Of a DNA stretch of 64,000 nucleotides, positions 35,247 through 43,897 are shown one piece after another. Within the stretch, counting starts at the first letter, position 1, and every line of letters begins with the position of its first letter. Under the pieces are notes generated by a model. That model had not been told where the DNA came from. It was given only the letters and a program-made list of their open reading frames with translations, and searched no databases. Made by a program: the position numbers and the translations under genes. This stretch comes from Actinospica sp035552695 (lineage in GTDB: Bacteria; Actinomycetota; Actinomycetes; Streptomycetales; Catenulisporaceae). Location: the NCBI RefSeq assembly GCF_035552695.1, contig NZ_DASZKT010000029.1:88665-152664 (forward strand), written 5' to 3'.

Positions 35247-36047
35247 TCAGCTCTCCAGCTGCTTCTTCCGCTTGCCGGTCAGTGTCGCCCAGCGGTCCTC
35301 GAGGCCCCAGGCCGTGGCGCGGAACAGCGATTCGTACATGATGCTCTTGTTCATCTTCGACACGCCGATCTCGCGCTCGACGAAGGTGATCGGCACCTCG
35401 ACGATCTTCATGCCGAGGTTGTTCACCCGGCGGGTGAGGTCGGTCTGGAAGATGTAGCCGCCGGACTGCACCGTGTCCAGGCCGATGCGCTCGAGCGTGC
35501 CGCGGCGGAAGATCCGGTAACCCGCGGTCACGTCGCGCACCTTCATGCCCATGACCAGGTGGATGTAGGTGTTGCCGCCGCGGGAGAGGAACTGGCGGAA
35601 CAGCGGCCAGTTGACGATCTTCCCGCCCTTGACGTAGCGCGATCCGATGACCAGGTCGGCGTTGTTCTCCTCGAGCGCCGCGAACATCCGGGGCAGGTCC
35701 TCGGGGCGGTGCGAGCCGTCCGCGTCCATCTCGATCAGCAGCTGGTAGCCGTGCTCGAGACCCCACTTGAAGCCGGCGATGTACGCCGCGCCGAGGCCCT
35801 GCTTGCCGGCGCGGTGCATCACCTGGATCCGCTCGTCCTTGGCGGCCAGCTTGTCGGCGAGCTCGCCGGTTCCGTCGGGGCTGTTGTCGTCCGCGACCAG
35901 GATGTGCACCTGCGGGTTGTGCTCGTGCACCCGCGTGACGATGCGCTCGAGGTTGTCCACCTCGTTGTAGGTCGGGATGATGATGAGGACCGGGGAGAGC
36001 GCGTCGGCTTCCGGCGCGGACTCGGCCGGGCTGTTCGACTCGGTCAC
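35247..36047 (-). CDS. ppm1: polyprenol-phosphate mannosyltransferase
   Basis: 266 residues, GTG start overlapping the lnt stop (GTGA). GT2-fold glycosyltransferase of the dolichol-phosphate-mannose synthase type: I-I-I-P-T-Y-N-E, V-A-D-D-N-S-P-D-G-T, E-M-D-A-D-G-S-H (metal-binding D-x-D), and the helical Q-S-G-G-Y-I-F-Q block. No C-terminal membrane domain. It transfers mannose from GDP-mannose to polyprenyl phosphate, giving the donor for surface mannosyltransferases such as the PMT_2 enzyme at 11364. In mycobacteria the same domain is fused or coupled to Lnt. Confidence 0.95.
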   Translation of the reverse strand: MTESNSPAESAPEADALSPVLIIIPTYNEVDNLERIVTRVHEHNPQVHILVADDNSPDGTGELADKLAAKDERIQVMHRAGKQGLGAAYIAGFKWGLEHGYQLLIEMDADGSHRPEDLPRMFAALEENNADLVIGSRYVKGGKIVNWPLFRQFLSRGGNTYIHLVMGMKVRDVTAGYRIFRRGTLERIGLDTVQSGGYIFQTDLTRRVNNLGMKIVEVPITFVEREIGVSKMNKSIMYESLFRATAWGLEDRWATLTGKRKKQLES

Positions 36048-37852
36048 GGGTGGGCCTTCCTTGCATTCGAAACGGTGACTGAAGAAGCTGACGAATCAAC
36101 GGGCGCGGGCAGCGAGCTTACCGCCTTCACGGAGGCTTCATCCGCCTGAGCGCCGGAGTTGGACACGGTCGTTACCGCACCGTCGCACACGTTCTCGTGC
36201 ACGTCCGACGCCGCAGGTTCCGCGGCGGTTACGAAGGCCGCCTCGAGCCGCTTGCGGCGACGGCCCGCGGCGGCCGCCCACGCCCAGGCGAGCAGGCCGA
36301 GGCCCATCATCACCCATTCGGGAGCGGCGCCGAGCCGGAGCGCGAGGGTCTGCCCGGTGCGCGGCGTCACCTCGGCGGAGACTACGGCCGGGGTGAACTG
36401 CCGGGTCTCCGCGACGACGTGCCCGGAGGCGTCGATGTACCCGGAGATGCCGCTGGTCGCCGCGACCATCACCGGACGCCCGGTCTCCACCGCGCGCAGC
36501 TGGGTGATGGCCATCTGCTCGGCGGGCTGGTCGGTCCAGCCGTAGGTGGCGTTGTTGGTCTGCACCACGAGCACGCCGCCGTCGCCCTGCACCGAGGAGC
36601 GGACCATGTCGTCGTACGCGACCTCGAAGCAGATGACCGTGGCGATCTTCACGCCGCCGACCGTCAGCACCCCGGGTGTGGTGCCGGGGACGAAGTCACG
36701 GGGCACCAGCTTCATCTCGGAGAAGTACTTGGTCAGCTCGGCACGCCACGGGATGTACTCGCCGAAGGGGACGAGGTGCCGCTTGGCGTACGTGGCGCCG
36801 GGCCCGGTGTTCGGGTCCCAGACGATCCCGAGCTCCTTCGCCTTGTCCGCGCCGACGTCCACGACCGCGCCGACCAGCGTCTGCACGCCGATCGCCGCCA
36901 CCGCGTTGCTGACGATCGCGTTGGCCTCGGCGTTGGCGTACGGGTCGACGTCGTCCGAGTCCTCCGGCCAGAAGAGCGCGACCGGCTGCTTGGCCTTGCC
37001 CGCCGCGATCTGCTGCGCGTACTCCTCGGTGACCCTCGCATGGTTGTCGAGTACCGCGAAGGCCTGGCCGTATGCGTCGAGGCCGGTGCGCGGCACGTCG
37101 CCCTGGACCGCCGCGAGCTCGACCGGCTTGCCCGCCGTGGTCTGGATCGGCACGAGGCTGCCGACGATCGGCAGCACCAGCGCGGCGCCGAGCCAGCCGA
37201 GCGAGCCGCGCCAGCCGATCGCGCCGGCCCAGCCGACACGAGGCCGGTCGAGCCGCTGCTGACGCGCTTTGAGCAGGCGCAGCACCAGTGCGGCGAGCAC
37301 CGTGCCGACCAGCGCGGTCGCGAAGCTGAGCAGCGGAGCGCCGCCGAGCGCGACGATCTTGGTGAGCGGCGTCTGCGTCTGGCTGAAGGCGAGGCGCCCC
37401 CAGGAGAATCCGCCGAGCGGCCAGCGGTCGCGGAAGAACTCCTCGCCGACCCACAGCAGGGCCTGCCAGAACGCGGCGAAGCGCAGCCGGGAGACCGACG
37501 CCACGGCCGCGCCGAGCGGCACGAAATAGAGCGCCTCGACGAAGCCGAGGGCGACCATCGCGTCCACGCCGATCACGTCGACCCAGCGGAAGATCGTGTA
37601 GCAGAAGGCCAGGCCGAACCAGAACCCGGCCCACCCCGCGGCGGCCCACGGGCGCCTCTGCCCGCGCATGACCCGGCCCGCGTACGCGGCGCGCACCGCG
37701 AGGGTGAAGCCGGCCACGGTCAGCGGGGCCAGCCACCACCATCCGATCGGCGCGAAGGCCAGGTAGAGCAGACCACCGGAGGCGAACGCACCGAGGTGCG
37801 GCAGCCAAGCGCGGCCCGGCCGGGGGCGACGGGGGCGCCAGAGGTGTGCCAC
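36044..37852 (-). CDS. lnt: apolipoprotein N-acyltransferase
   Basis: 602 residues from GTG 37852, preceded by GGAAGGG. Six to seven N-terminal helices, then a nitrilase-fold domain in the outer compartment with the catalytic triad Glu (F-W-P-E-D-S-D), Lys (A-K-R-H-L-V-P-F-G-E) and Cys (V-I-C-F-E-V). A last helix is followed by a polar tail of about 70 residues. It adds the third acyl chain to lipoproteins such as the binding protein at 8401. The stop overlaps ppm1 by four bases, so both are co-translated, mirroring the fused mycobacterial arrangement. Confidence 0.94.
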   Translation of the reverse strand: MAHLWRPRRPRPGRAWLPHLGAFASGGLLYLAFAPIGWWWLAPLTVAGFTLAVRAAYAGRVMRGQRRPWAAAGWAGFWFGLAFCYTIFRWVDVIGVDAMVALGFVEALYFVPLGAAVASVSRLRFAAFWQALLWVGEEFFRDRWPLGGFSWGRLAFSQTQTPLTKIVALGGAPLLSFATALVGTVLAALVLRLLKARQQRLDRPRVGWAGAIGWRGSLGWLGAALVLPIVGSLVPIQTTAGKPVELAAVQGDVPRTGLDAYGQAFAVLDNHARVTEEYAQQIAAGKAKQPVALFWPEDSDDVDPYANAEANAIVSNAVAAIGVQTLVGAVVDVGADKAKELGIVWDPNTGPGATYAKRHLVPFGEYIPWRAELTKYFSEMKLVPRDFVPGTTPGVLTVGGVKIATVICFEVAYDDMVRSSVQGDGGVLVVQTNNATYGWTDQPAEQMAITQLRAVETGRPVMVAATSGISGYIDASGHVVAETRQFTPAVVSAEVTPRTGQTLALRLGAAPEWVMMGLGLLAWAWAAAAGRRRKRLEAAFVTAAEPAASDVHENVCDGAVTTVSNSGAQADEASVKAVSSLPAPVDSSASSVTVSNARKAHP

Positions 37853-38005
37853 GGATGGCCCTTCCGCTTCGCTCGGACAACGACAATCGCGCGACGACGT
37901 GAGCAGGCCGTCCGTCACATCATCGCGCACCGGTACGGACGAAGCGGCCCGCGGACCCGGTTCCCTGCGCATTCCCACGCACTTCTTATCGTGCGCCGAG
38001 GTTTC

Positions 38006-39685
38006 TCATCCAGCGAGCAGATCGTGCGCCGCGTGCCCGCGCACGGCGGTGCGCAGGCAGGTCGGCGTCGGCTCGCCCGGCGTGAGGTCGGGCAGACCGG
38101 GCACGCCGGCGCGCTCGTCCGTGGACCACGCCGCGACCCGTGCGTCGGGAGTCTGAACGACCAGGTCACCCGCCTGCCAAACAGCGTACGTGGCGGCGAG
38201 GCCGGGAGCCAGTACTCCCTGCTCGTCTCCGGGCACACCAGGGGCGCCGGGCCGCAGCGCGCGCCAGCCGCCGCGGGTGTGCGCGGCGAACGCGGCGCGC
38301 ACGGTGATCCGCGAGGCGAGGGTGCGGTGGAACGCGGCGGCGCGCACGGCCTCCCACGGCCCGAGCGGGGTCACCGGGGAATCGGAGCCGAACGCGAGCA
38401 CGACCCCGGCCGCGCCGTACGCCGCGAGGGGATTCATGCTCTCCGCCCGCTCCCAGCCCAGCCGACGCACGTACATGCCGTCGGGCCCGCCCCAGGCCGC
38501 GTCGAAGCCGGGTTGCGCGCTGACCACGACGCCGTACCCGGCCAGCTTCTCGATCACCTTGTGGTCGGCCATCTCGGCGTGCTCGGCTCGCACCGACAGT
38601 GCTCTGATCCGTCCCTCCCCCACCGCGGCGGCGGCGCGGTCGAGGCCGTCGACGAGCAGGTCCATGGCGCGGTCGCCGATCACGTGGAAGCCCGGCTGCA
38701 CCCCGGCCTCGGCGCATGCCGCGAGGAATCCGGCGATCTGCTCGCTCTCCAGGTAGTTGTGGCCGCCGTGCGACGGATCGCCGGTCTCCACGGCGTCGGC
38801 GTACGGGTCGCGCAACGCGGCCGTGCGCGAACCGATCGCGCCGTCGATGAAAAGGTCGCCGCCCGCACCGACCCCGCCGAGTTCCAGCGCCTTGAGCGGA
38901 TCGGCCGACTCGCCCCAGTACCCGAAGACGTACGGGCCCGGCTCGGCGGCGGCGAGATTCAGCAGGCCGGTGAAATCCGCCTCGCCGGAGATCTGCGGAC
39001 CGCCGCATTCGTGCATCGCCCCGATGCCCAGCTCGGCGGCCCGCGCCCGCGCGGCCCGCTGCGCCGCGACGCGCTGCGCGTCGGTGATCCGCGCGAACGC
39101 GGCGCTGCGAACCAGGTGATGCGCATCCTGGGCGACCAGGCCGGAACCGCGGAATCCCGCCGCTTCGGCGGCCTCCGGCGCGGCGGCCAGCAGCGCGGAG
39201 GAGACGGCGGCGGAGTGCACGTCGACCCGCGACAGATAGACCTCGCGGCCGCCCGCGGCCCGGTCCAGTTCCACGGCGGTCGGCGGGATCGCGTCGGCCC
39301 AGGCGGTCTCGTCCCAGCCGGTGCCGAGCACGACCGCGTCCGGCGGCAGCGTGCGCGCGTACGCCGCGACCCGGTCCAGCAGGTCGGTGCCCGAGGTCGA
39401 GGCGGCCAGATCGAGGCCGGTCAGCGCGAGCCCGGTGGAGGTGGCGTGCACATGGGAGTCCGTGAACGCCGGGGTCACCAGCGCGCCGTTCAGGTCGATC
39501 ACCGCGTCCGCCGCGTCCGCGTGCAGGTCGGCGCCGTCCTCCGAGCCGATCCACGCGACGGTCTCGCCGACCGTCAGCATCGCGGTGGCGTAGGGCTCGG
39601 CCGGGTTGTACACGGCGCCGCCGCGGAGCAGGACTGTCGGCTCTGCCGAGCGTCGCTCGGCGGGGCTGTTCGCGGAACTGGTCAC
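38006..39685 (-). CDS. amidohydrolase family protein (YtcJ-like)
   Basis: 559 residues from GTG 39685. Amidohydrolase_3 type: metal motif D-S-H-V-H, then M-H-E-C-G-G, F-I-D-G-A-I-G-S-R-T-A, F-H-V-I-G-D-R-A-M-D, R-A-E-H-A-E and A-F-G-S-D-S-P-V. These enzymes hydrolyse amides or formyl groups; physiological substrates are mostly unknown. Cytoplasmic, no signal peptide. It follows the Lrp regulator on the same strand with a 20-bp gap, so that regulator may control it, and sits upstream of lnt-ppm1 as in Streptomyces. Confidence 0.88.
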   Translation of the reverse strand: MTSSANSPAERRSAEPTVLLRGGAVYNPAEPYATAMLTVGETVAWIGSEDGADLHADAADAVIDLNGALVTPAFTDSHVHATSTGLALTGLDLAASTSGTDLLDRVAAYARTLPPDAVVLGTGWDETAWADAIPPTAVELDRAAGGREVYLSRVDVHSAAVSSALLAAAPEAAEAAGFRGSGLVAQDAHHLVRSAAFARITDAQRVAAQRAARARAAELGIGAMHECGGPQISGEADFTGLLNLAAAEPGPYVFGYWGESADPLKALELGGVGAGGDLFIDGAIGSRTAALRDPYADAVETGDPSHGGHNYLESEQIAGFLAACAEAGVQPGFHVIGDRAMDLLVDGLDRAAAAVGEGRIRALSVRAEHAEMADHKVIEKLAGYGVVVSAQPGFDAAWGGPDGMYVRRLGWERAESMNPLAAYGAAGVVLAFGSDSPVTPLGPWEAVRAAAFHRTLASRITVRAAFAAHTRGGWRALRPGAPGVPGDEQGVLAPGLAATYAVWQAGDLVVQTPDARVAAWSTDERAGVPGLPDLTPGEPTPTCLRTAVRGHAAHDLLAG

Positions 39686-39705
39686 CCGGTCAAGCCTAGC
39701 CGCGG

Positions 39706-40155
39706 TCAGTCCTGCGGAAGCTCGGGGGTGCGGCCGTCGAAGGGGGTGGAGAGCACGATCGTGGTGCGGGTGGAGACGTTCGCGGCGGAGCGGATGCGGG
39801 CGAGCAGACCCTCCAGGTCGGCGGGCGTGGCGACGCGGATCTTCAGGATGTAGTTCTCGTCGCCGGCGACGGAGTGGCAGGACTCGATCTCGGACAGGCC
39901 GGCGAGCCGCTCGGGGACGTCGTCCGGGGCGGCCGGATCGAAGGGCTTGACCGAGACGAACGCGGTCAGCGGCAGGCCGAGCGCCTCGACGTCGACCATG
40001 GCCCGGTAGCCCTTGATGATGCCGCGCTGCTCGAGCCGGCGGACCCGCTGGTGAGCCGCGGACGTGGAAAGGCCGGTGGCCTTGCCCACGTCCGTGTAGC
40101 TCATCCGCCCGTCCTCCAGCAGCAGCTTCACGATCTGCACGTCGATGTCCTCCAC
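39706..40155 (-). CDS. Lrp/AsnC-family transcriptional regulator
   Basis: 149 residues from GTG 40155, chosen because family members start with M-E-D/E-x-D; a GTG at 40200 adds 15 residues. Helix-turn-helix: M-S-Y-T-D-V-G-K-A-T-G-L-S-T-S-A-A-H-Q-R-V-R-R-L. The RAM ligand-binding domain follows (A-F-V-S-V-K-P-F-D, C-H-S-V-A-G-D-E-N-Y-I-L-K). These sense amino acids and oligomerise around DNA. Located just upstream of the amidohydrolase. Confidence 0.93.
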   Translation of the reverse strand: MEDIDVQIVKLLLEDGRMSYTDVGKATGLSTSAAHQRVRRLEQRGIIKGYRAMVDVEALGLPLTAFVSVKPFDPAAPDDVPERLAGLSEIESCHSVAGDENYILKIRVATPADLEGLLARIRSAANVSTRTTIVLSTPFDGRTPELPQD

Positions 40156-40272
40156 GGGACAAAGGTAGCCTTCCTCGACCAGTGACGCGGCGGCGTCCAC
40201 ACCGTAAACACCTGGCTGTCGGTGCGCATCGCTATCGTGGGTCCCGGTGACGCGGGTGACGGAGGGTCAGGC

Positions 40273-41244
40273 ATGCAGGCGACCGAGGCGATCGAGCAGG
40301 TGACCGCGGCTGCGGAGCGGTTGTGCGCGCAGGAGGACATGAGCGCGGCGCGGGCGCGGCAGGTGCGCTGGTTCGTCAAGGAGCTGCGCCTGGCGCTTGC
40401 GCATCCGGAGTTCGCCCCGGCCGAGCCGGTGGTGACGGCCGCGGACCTCTTCCAGCCGCAGGCGGTCAGCTCGTACCTGGAGCTCGGTCAGCGCGGCGAG
40501 CTGCGGACCAGGGCAAGCCGGGTGCCCGGCGCGGTGTCCAGCCCGGCGTCGATGCGGGTGCGCGAGGACTGCCTGAAGCTGATCGCGCGTGAGCTGACGC
40601 TGCCGCTGGTGCTCGGCGAACGTGCCCCGCTGCCCGAGGTGCACGAGACTGTGGACGCGCCGACGCGCTCCCAGCTGCGCTCGTACCTGCTCGACCGCGC
40701 GGAGAACCCGCCGGTGCTCGCGTCGCATGTTCGACTGCTGGCGATCATCGGCATGGTGCTGGACACGGGCGCGCGCGTCGGCGAACTGTGCGCGCTGACG
40801 CTGGCGGAGCTGGATCTCGAGGCGCGCGAGCCGTCGGTCGTAATCGTGCGCAAGCCGCAGGCGCGGCGGGTGGCTGAGCCGGTCACGGAGCGGATCGCCC
40901 TTTCCCGGGGCACGGCCGCGGCGCTGCGGCACTGGCTGGGGCACCGCGAGGAGTTGATCGCGGCGTTCGACGTGAGTGTGAAGTCGCTGTGGGTCTCGGT
41001 CGCGGGCAACCACGCGGGCCTGCCGTCGAAGGAGGGGAACGCGATCCGGCGCCCGCCGGGGATGCCGTTGCGGCCGCGCGGATTGCAGCGCGCGTACACG
41101 CGGGCGGTCGTCGAGCTGAATGCCGAGCTCGCGGGCTCCCCCGGCTGGCGACCGCTGCCGTACCGCCTGGAGTTGCTGCGCCGCGCGATCGAGGTGCCCG
41201 AGGAGAACAAGCTGGCGCAGCAGGAGGAGACACCGGAGAGCTGA
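40273..41244 (+). CDS. tyrosine-recombinase-like protein, catalytically truncated
   Basis: 323 residues from ATG 40273 with GGAGGG six bases upstream. The N-terminal half resembles a core DNA-binding domain. The catalytic domain starts normally, with the first Arg in L-D-T-G-A-R-V-G-E-L-C-A-L, and a Lys in the beta hairpin (V-R-K-P-Q). The H-x-x-R box and the nucleophilic Tyr are missing; the protein ends after P-Y-R-L-E-L-L-R-R-A. It cannot catalyse strand exchange as seen. No attachment site or phage gene is nearby, so it may be a domesticated DNA-binding protein. Confidence 0.78.
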   Translation: MQATEAIEQVTAAAERLCAQEDMSAARARQVRWFVKELRLALAHPEFAPAEPVVTAADLFQPQAVSSYLELGQRGELRTRASRVPGAVSSPASMRVREDCLKLIARELTLPLVLGERAPLPEVHETVDAPTRSQLRSYLLDRAENPPVLASHVRLLAIIGMVLDTGARVGELCALTLAELDLEAREPSVVIVRKPQARRVAEPVTERIALSRGTAAALRHWLGHREELIAAFDVSVKSLWVSVAGNHAGLPSKEGNAIRRPPGMPLRPRGLQRAYTRAVVELNAELAGSPGWRPLPYRLELLRRAIEVPEENKLAQQEETPES

Positions 41245-41258
41245 CGGAAGGTCAGCTC
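41238..41258. terminator. short bidirectional hairpin
   Basis: GAGCTGAC (41238-41245) / GTCAGCTC (41251-41258), 5-base loop, spanning the stop codon of the recombinase-like gene and facing the TerC-like gene stop at 41275. Confidence 0.6.
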
Positions 41259-41274
41259 CCAGGCCGGCTCGTGG

Positions 41275-42477
41275 TCAGCTCGCCACCGGCGGGTGGCTGG
41301 GGTACGAATCATCGTCCCCGTGCTCGACGACCTCGAACTCGACCTGCTGGCCCTTGATCGCCTGGACGGTGGCCGTATCGCCGCCGAGGCCCGCCTCGCG
41401 CATGGCCTCCTCGCGCTGCTGCCGCTTGCCCGCCCAGATCGACGTCAGCCACGCCGCGGTGATCACGACCGCGCCGGTGCAGGCGGTGATCCAGTCCGGC
41501 ACGTCGCGCCAAACCTCCCACAGCAGCAGCACCGAGAGCAGCGCGATCGAGTAGTACGCGCCGTGCTCCAGATACCGGTACTCGTCGAGCGTGCCCTTGC
41601 GCACGACGTAGACGGTGAGCGACCTGATGTACGCCGCGCCGATCGCCAGCCCGAGCGTGATCAGCGCGATGTCCACGGTGACCGAGAACGCGCCCATCAC
41701 CGAGTCCATCGAGAACGTGGCGTCGAGCAGTTCAAGGTAGATGAACAGCAGGAACGCGCCGTTGCCCTCCACCGTCGCGCGCGGCCGCGAGGAGCCGTCG
41801 GCGTCCGCGCGGTCGGCCACGCGGGTGGAGAGCAGGTTGATGCCGAGGTAGCAGACGAGACCGACGAGAGTTCCTACGACCACCCGCATCCGGTCCTCCG
41901 TCGGCACGGTGAGCCCGGCCACGGCCGTGAACACCAGCGCGATCAGCACCGGCACGCCGCGTCTGCCGAGGAAAGCGGGCAGACGCCGCTCCACCGCGGG
42001 CCACCAGTGCACCTCGCGTTCCTCGCGGAAGAAGGCGATGGCGATCATCAGCAGGAAGATCCCGCCGAACGCCGCGATCCCGGGCTGGGCCGTCAGCAGC
42101 AGCGAGTGGTAGCGGTTCGGATCCGCGTAGGCCAGGTCCACGGCGCGCCACGGGGACAGGTGCGCGCCGATCGCGACGATGATCAACGGGAGCAGCAGCC
42201 GCATCCCGATCGCGGCGATGAGCACGCCGACCGTCATGAACATCCGCTGCCAGTAGCGGTTCATCCGGGCGAGAATGGTCGCGTTGACGATCGCGTTGTC
42301 GAAGGAGACGGCGATCTCCAGCACGCCGAGCAGCGCGACGACTACCAGCCCCTGCGTACCGCCGACGATGAAGCCGCCGGCCAGCGACGCCAGCGCGACG
42401 ACGTGCGCGAAGCCGAAGATCCGTGAATTCTCGCCGCCTCGAAACATCCGCGCCGCCCTGGGGATGGAGTTGAACAT
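41275..42477 (-). CDS. TerC-like membrane protein, DUF475
   Basis: 400 residues with about nine helices. Two acidic transmembrane motifs, V-S-F-D-N-A-I-V-N-A-T and A-T-F-S-M-D-S-V-M-G-A-F-S, are the inverted-repeat hallmark of the TerC/LysE-related superfamily; the size and insert match DUF475. TerC-type proteins are thought to move or chaperone metal ions such as manganese; tellurite resistance has been linked to the family. The C-terminal 70 residues are polar and cytoplasmic. No ter stress genes are nearby. Confidence 0.88.
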   Translation of the reverse strand: MFNSIPRAARMFRGGENSRIFGFAHVVALASLAGGFIVGGTQGLVVVALLGVLEIAVSFDNAIVNATILARMNRYWQRMFMTVGVLIAAIGMRLLLPLIIVAIGAHLSPWRAVDLAYADPNRYHSLLLTAQPGIAAFGGIFLLMIAIAFFREEREVHWWPAVERRLPAFLGRRGVPVLIALVFTAVAGLTVPTEDRMRVVVGTLVGLVCYLGINLLSTRVADRADADGSSRPRATVEGNGAFLLFIYLELLDATFSMDSVMGAFSVTVDIALITLGLAIGAAYIRSLTVYVVRKGTLDEYRYLEHGAYYSIALLSVLLLWEVWRDVPDWITACTGAVVITAAWLTSIWAGKRQQREEAMREAGLGGDTATVQAIKGQQVEFEVVEHGDDDSYPSHPPVAS

Positions 42478-42554
42478 GTTCGCCGCACCGGCCCGAGAAC
42501 CGGAGATCTGACTACAGGTAACCTACCCGCGGATCGGCCGTGCAGCCTCGTGAC

Positions 42555-42574
42555 AATGCTCTCATAGGAGCATT
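42555..42574. repeat. small inverted repeat upstream of TerC-like gene
   Basis: AATGCTC (42555-42561) / GAGCATT (42568-42574) with a 6-base loop, between the acyl-CoA dehydrogenase stop and the TerC-like start. Either a weak terminator or an operator. Confidence 0.4.
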
Positions 42575-42605
42575 CGGTGCACATGCATGCGCCCGTTCAC
42601 CCGCC

Positions 42606-43769
42606 TCAGCCCCGCTCCAGCGCCCGCGCGATCACCCGGCGCTGGATCTGGTTGGTGCCCTCCACGATCTGCAGCACCTTCGCCTCGCGCAGGAAGCGCT
42701 CGACCGGGAAGTCCGTCGTGTAGCCCGCGCCGCCGAGCACCTGCACGGCGTCCACCGTCGTCTGCATCGCCGCGTCCGTGCAGTGCAGCTTGGCGATCGC
42801 CGCCTGCCGGGAGAACGGCAGGCCGAGGTCGCGCAGCCGGGCCGCGGCGAGGTACGCGGCGCGGCCCACCTCGGTGCGCGCGGCCATGTCGGCGAGCAGG
42901 AAGCCCACCGCCTCGTGCCGGATGATCGGCTTGCCGAACTGCACCCGCTGCTTGGCGTACGCGGTGGCCACGTCGAGGGCCGCCTGCGCCACGCCGACCG
43001 CGCAGGCCGCGATGCCGAGCCGTCCGCAGTCCAGGGCCTTCATCGCGATCTCGAATCCCTGGCCGAGCTCGCCGATCTGACGCTCCGTCGGCACCCGGAC
43101 GCCCTCGAACAGCATCTGGGACGTGGTGCTCGCGCGCATGCCCATCTTGTGCTCGGGCTCGGCCGCGGTCAGGCCCGGCGTGCCCGCCTCGACCAGGAAC
43201 GCGCTGATGCCCTTGGGGCCGGGGCCGCCGGTCCGGGCCAGCACCGTGTAGAAGTCCGCCTGGCCGCCGTGGGTGATCCAGGCCTTCGTGCCGTCTATGA
43301 CGAAGCCCTCACCCTGAGCGTCCGCGACGGCCGTGGCCCGGGTGGTCAGGCTGGCCGCGTCCGAACCGTGCTCGGGCTCGGACAGGCAGTACGCGCCGAG
43401 CTGCTCGCCGCCGATCATGTCCGGCAGCCAGCGCTTGCGCTGCACCTCGGTGCCGTACCCGGCCAGCGCGTGGCAGGACAGCGTGTGCACGGACACCCCG
43501 AGCCCGACCGCGAGCCAGTGCTTCGCGAGCTCCTCGACGACCTGCAGGTAGACGGCGTACGGCTGGCCGCCACCGCCGAGCTCCTCGTCGTACGGCAGGC
43601 CCAGCAGCCCGGAGCGGCCGATCAGCCGGAAGATGTCGCGGGGGAACTCAGCGGCGGCCTCGGCCTGCGCGGCGCGCGGCGCGAGTTCCGCGGCGCCGAG
43701 CTCCTCGGTGAGTTCGAACAGCGCCTGCGACTCCTCGGTGGGCAGCAGGGCGCGACGAATGGCATCCAT
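42606..43769 (-). CDS. acyl-CoA dehydrogenase
   Basis: 387 residues, FAD-dependent. Substrate/FAD signature A-Y-C-L-S-E-P-E-H-G-S-D-A, helical block Q-R-V-Q-F-G-K-P-I, and the C-terminal V-L-G-G-A-G-Y and I-V-E-G-T-N-Q-I-Q carrying the catalytic Glu. It oxidises an acyl-CoA at the alpha-beta bond in fatty-acid or amino-acid breakdown. No electron-transfer flavoprotein or other degradation genes are adjacent, so chain-length preference is open. Confidence 0.95.
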   Translation of the reverse strand: MDAIRRALLPTEESQALFELTEELGAAELAPRAAQAEAAAEFPRDIFRLIGRSGLLGLPYDEELGGGGQPYAVYLQVVEELAKHWLAVGLGVSVHTLSCHALAGYGTEVQRKRWLPDMIGGEQLGAYCLSEPEHGSDAASLTTRATAVADAQGEGFVIDGTKAWITHGGQADFYTVLARTGGPGPKGISAFLVEAGTPGLTAAEPEHKMGMRASTTSQMLFEGVRVPTERQIGELGQGFEIAMKALDCGRLGIAACAVGVAQAALDVATAYAKQRVQFGKPIIRHEAVGFLLADMAARTEVGRAAYLAAARLRDLGLPFSRQAAIAKLHCTDAAMQTTVDAVQVLGGAGYTTDFPVERFLREAKVLQIVEGTNQIQRRVIARALERG

Positions 43770-43897
43770 GGGTCACTCCGGCGTGACGGCCGCCCAGGTC
43801 ATGGGCGGAAGCGGTCTGGGGCGCGGCCCGGGGATCACCCGGTCCACGCCCTCAAGGTACCGCGATTTCCGAACGCCGAGCCGACGTCCGGCGCCCG

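Noticed and set aside
34683..36149. Long plus-strand open frame through the tandem array with repeated Q-R-T-E / A-R-P-A-Q-R-Q segments
   Set aside because: Unit lengths of 75, 76 and 77 bp move the frame at each repeat, there is no ribosome site, and the frame runs antisense through ppm1. GC-rich DNA gives such frames by chance.
36197..39853. 1218-residue plus-strand frame
   Set aside because: Antisense of lnt and the amidohydrolase; low-complexity Arg/Glu/Asp/Gly composition.
40273..41244. Integrated prophage or plasmid marked by the recombinase-like gene
   Set aside because: No tRNA, direct repeats, or phage/plasmid genes nearby, and flanking genes are conserved chromosomal ones.
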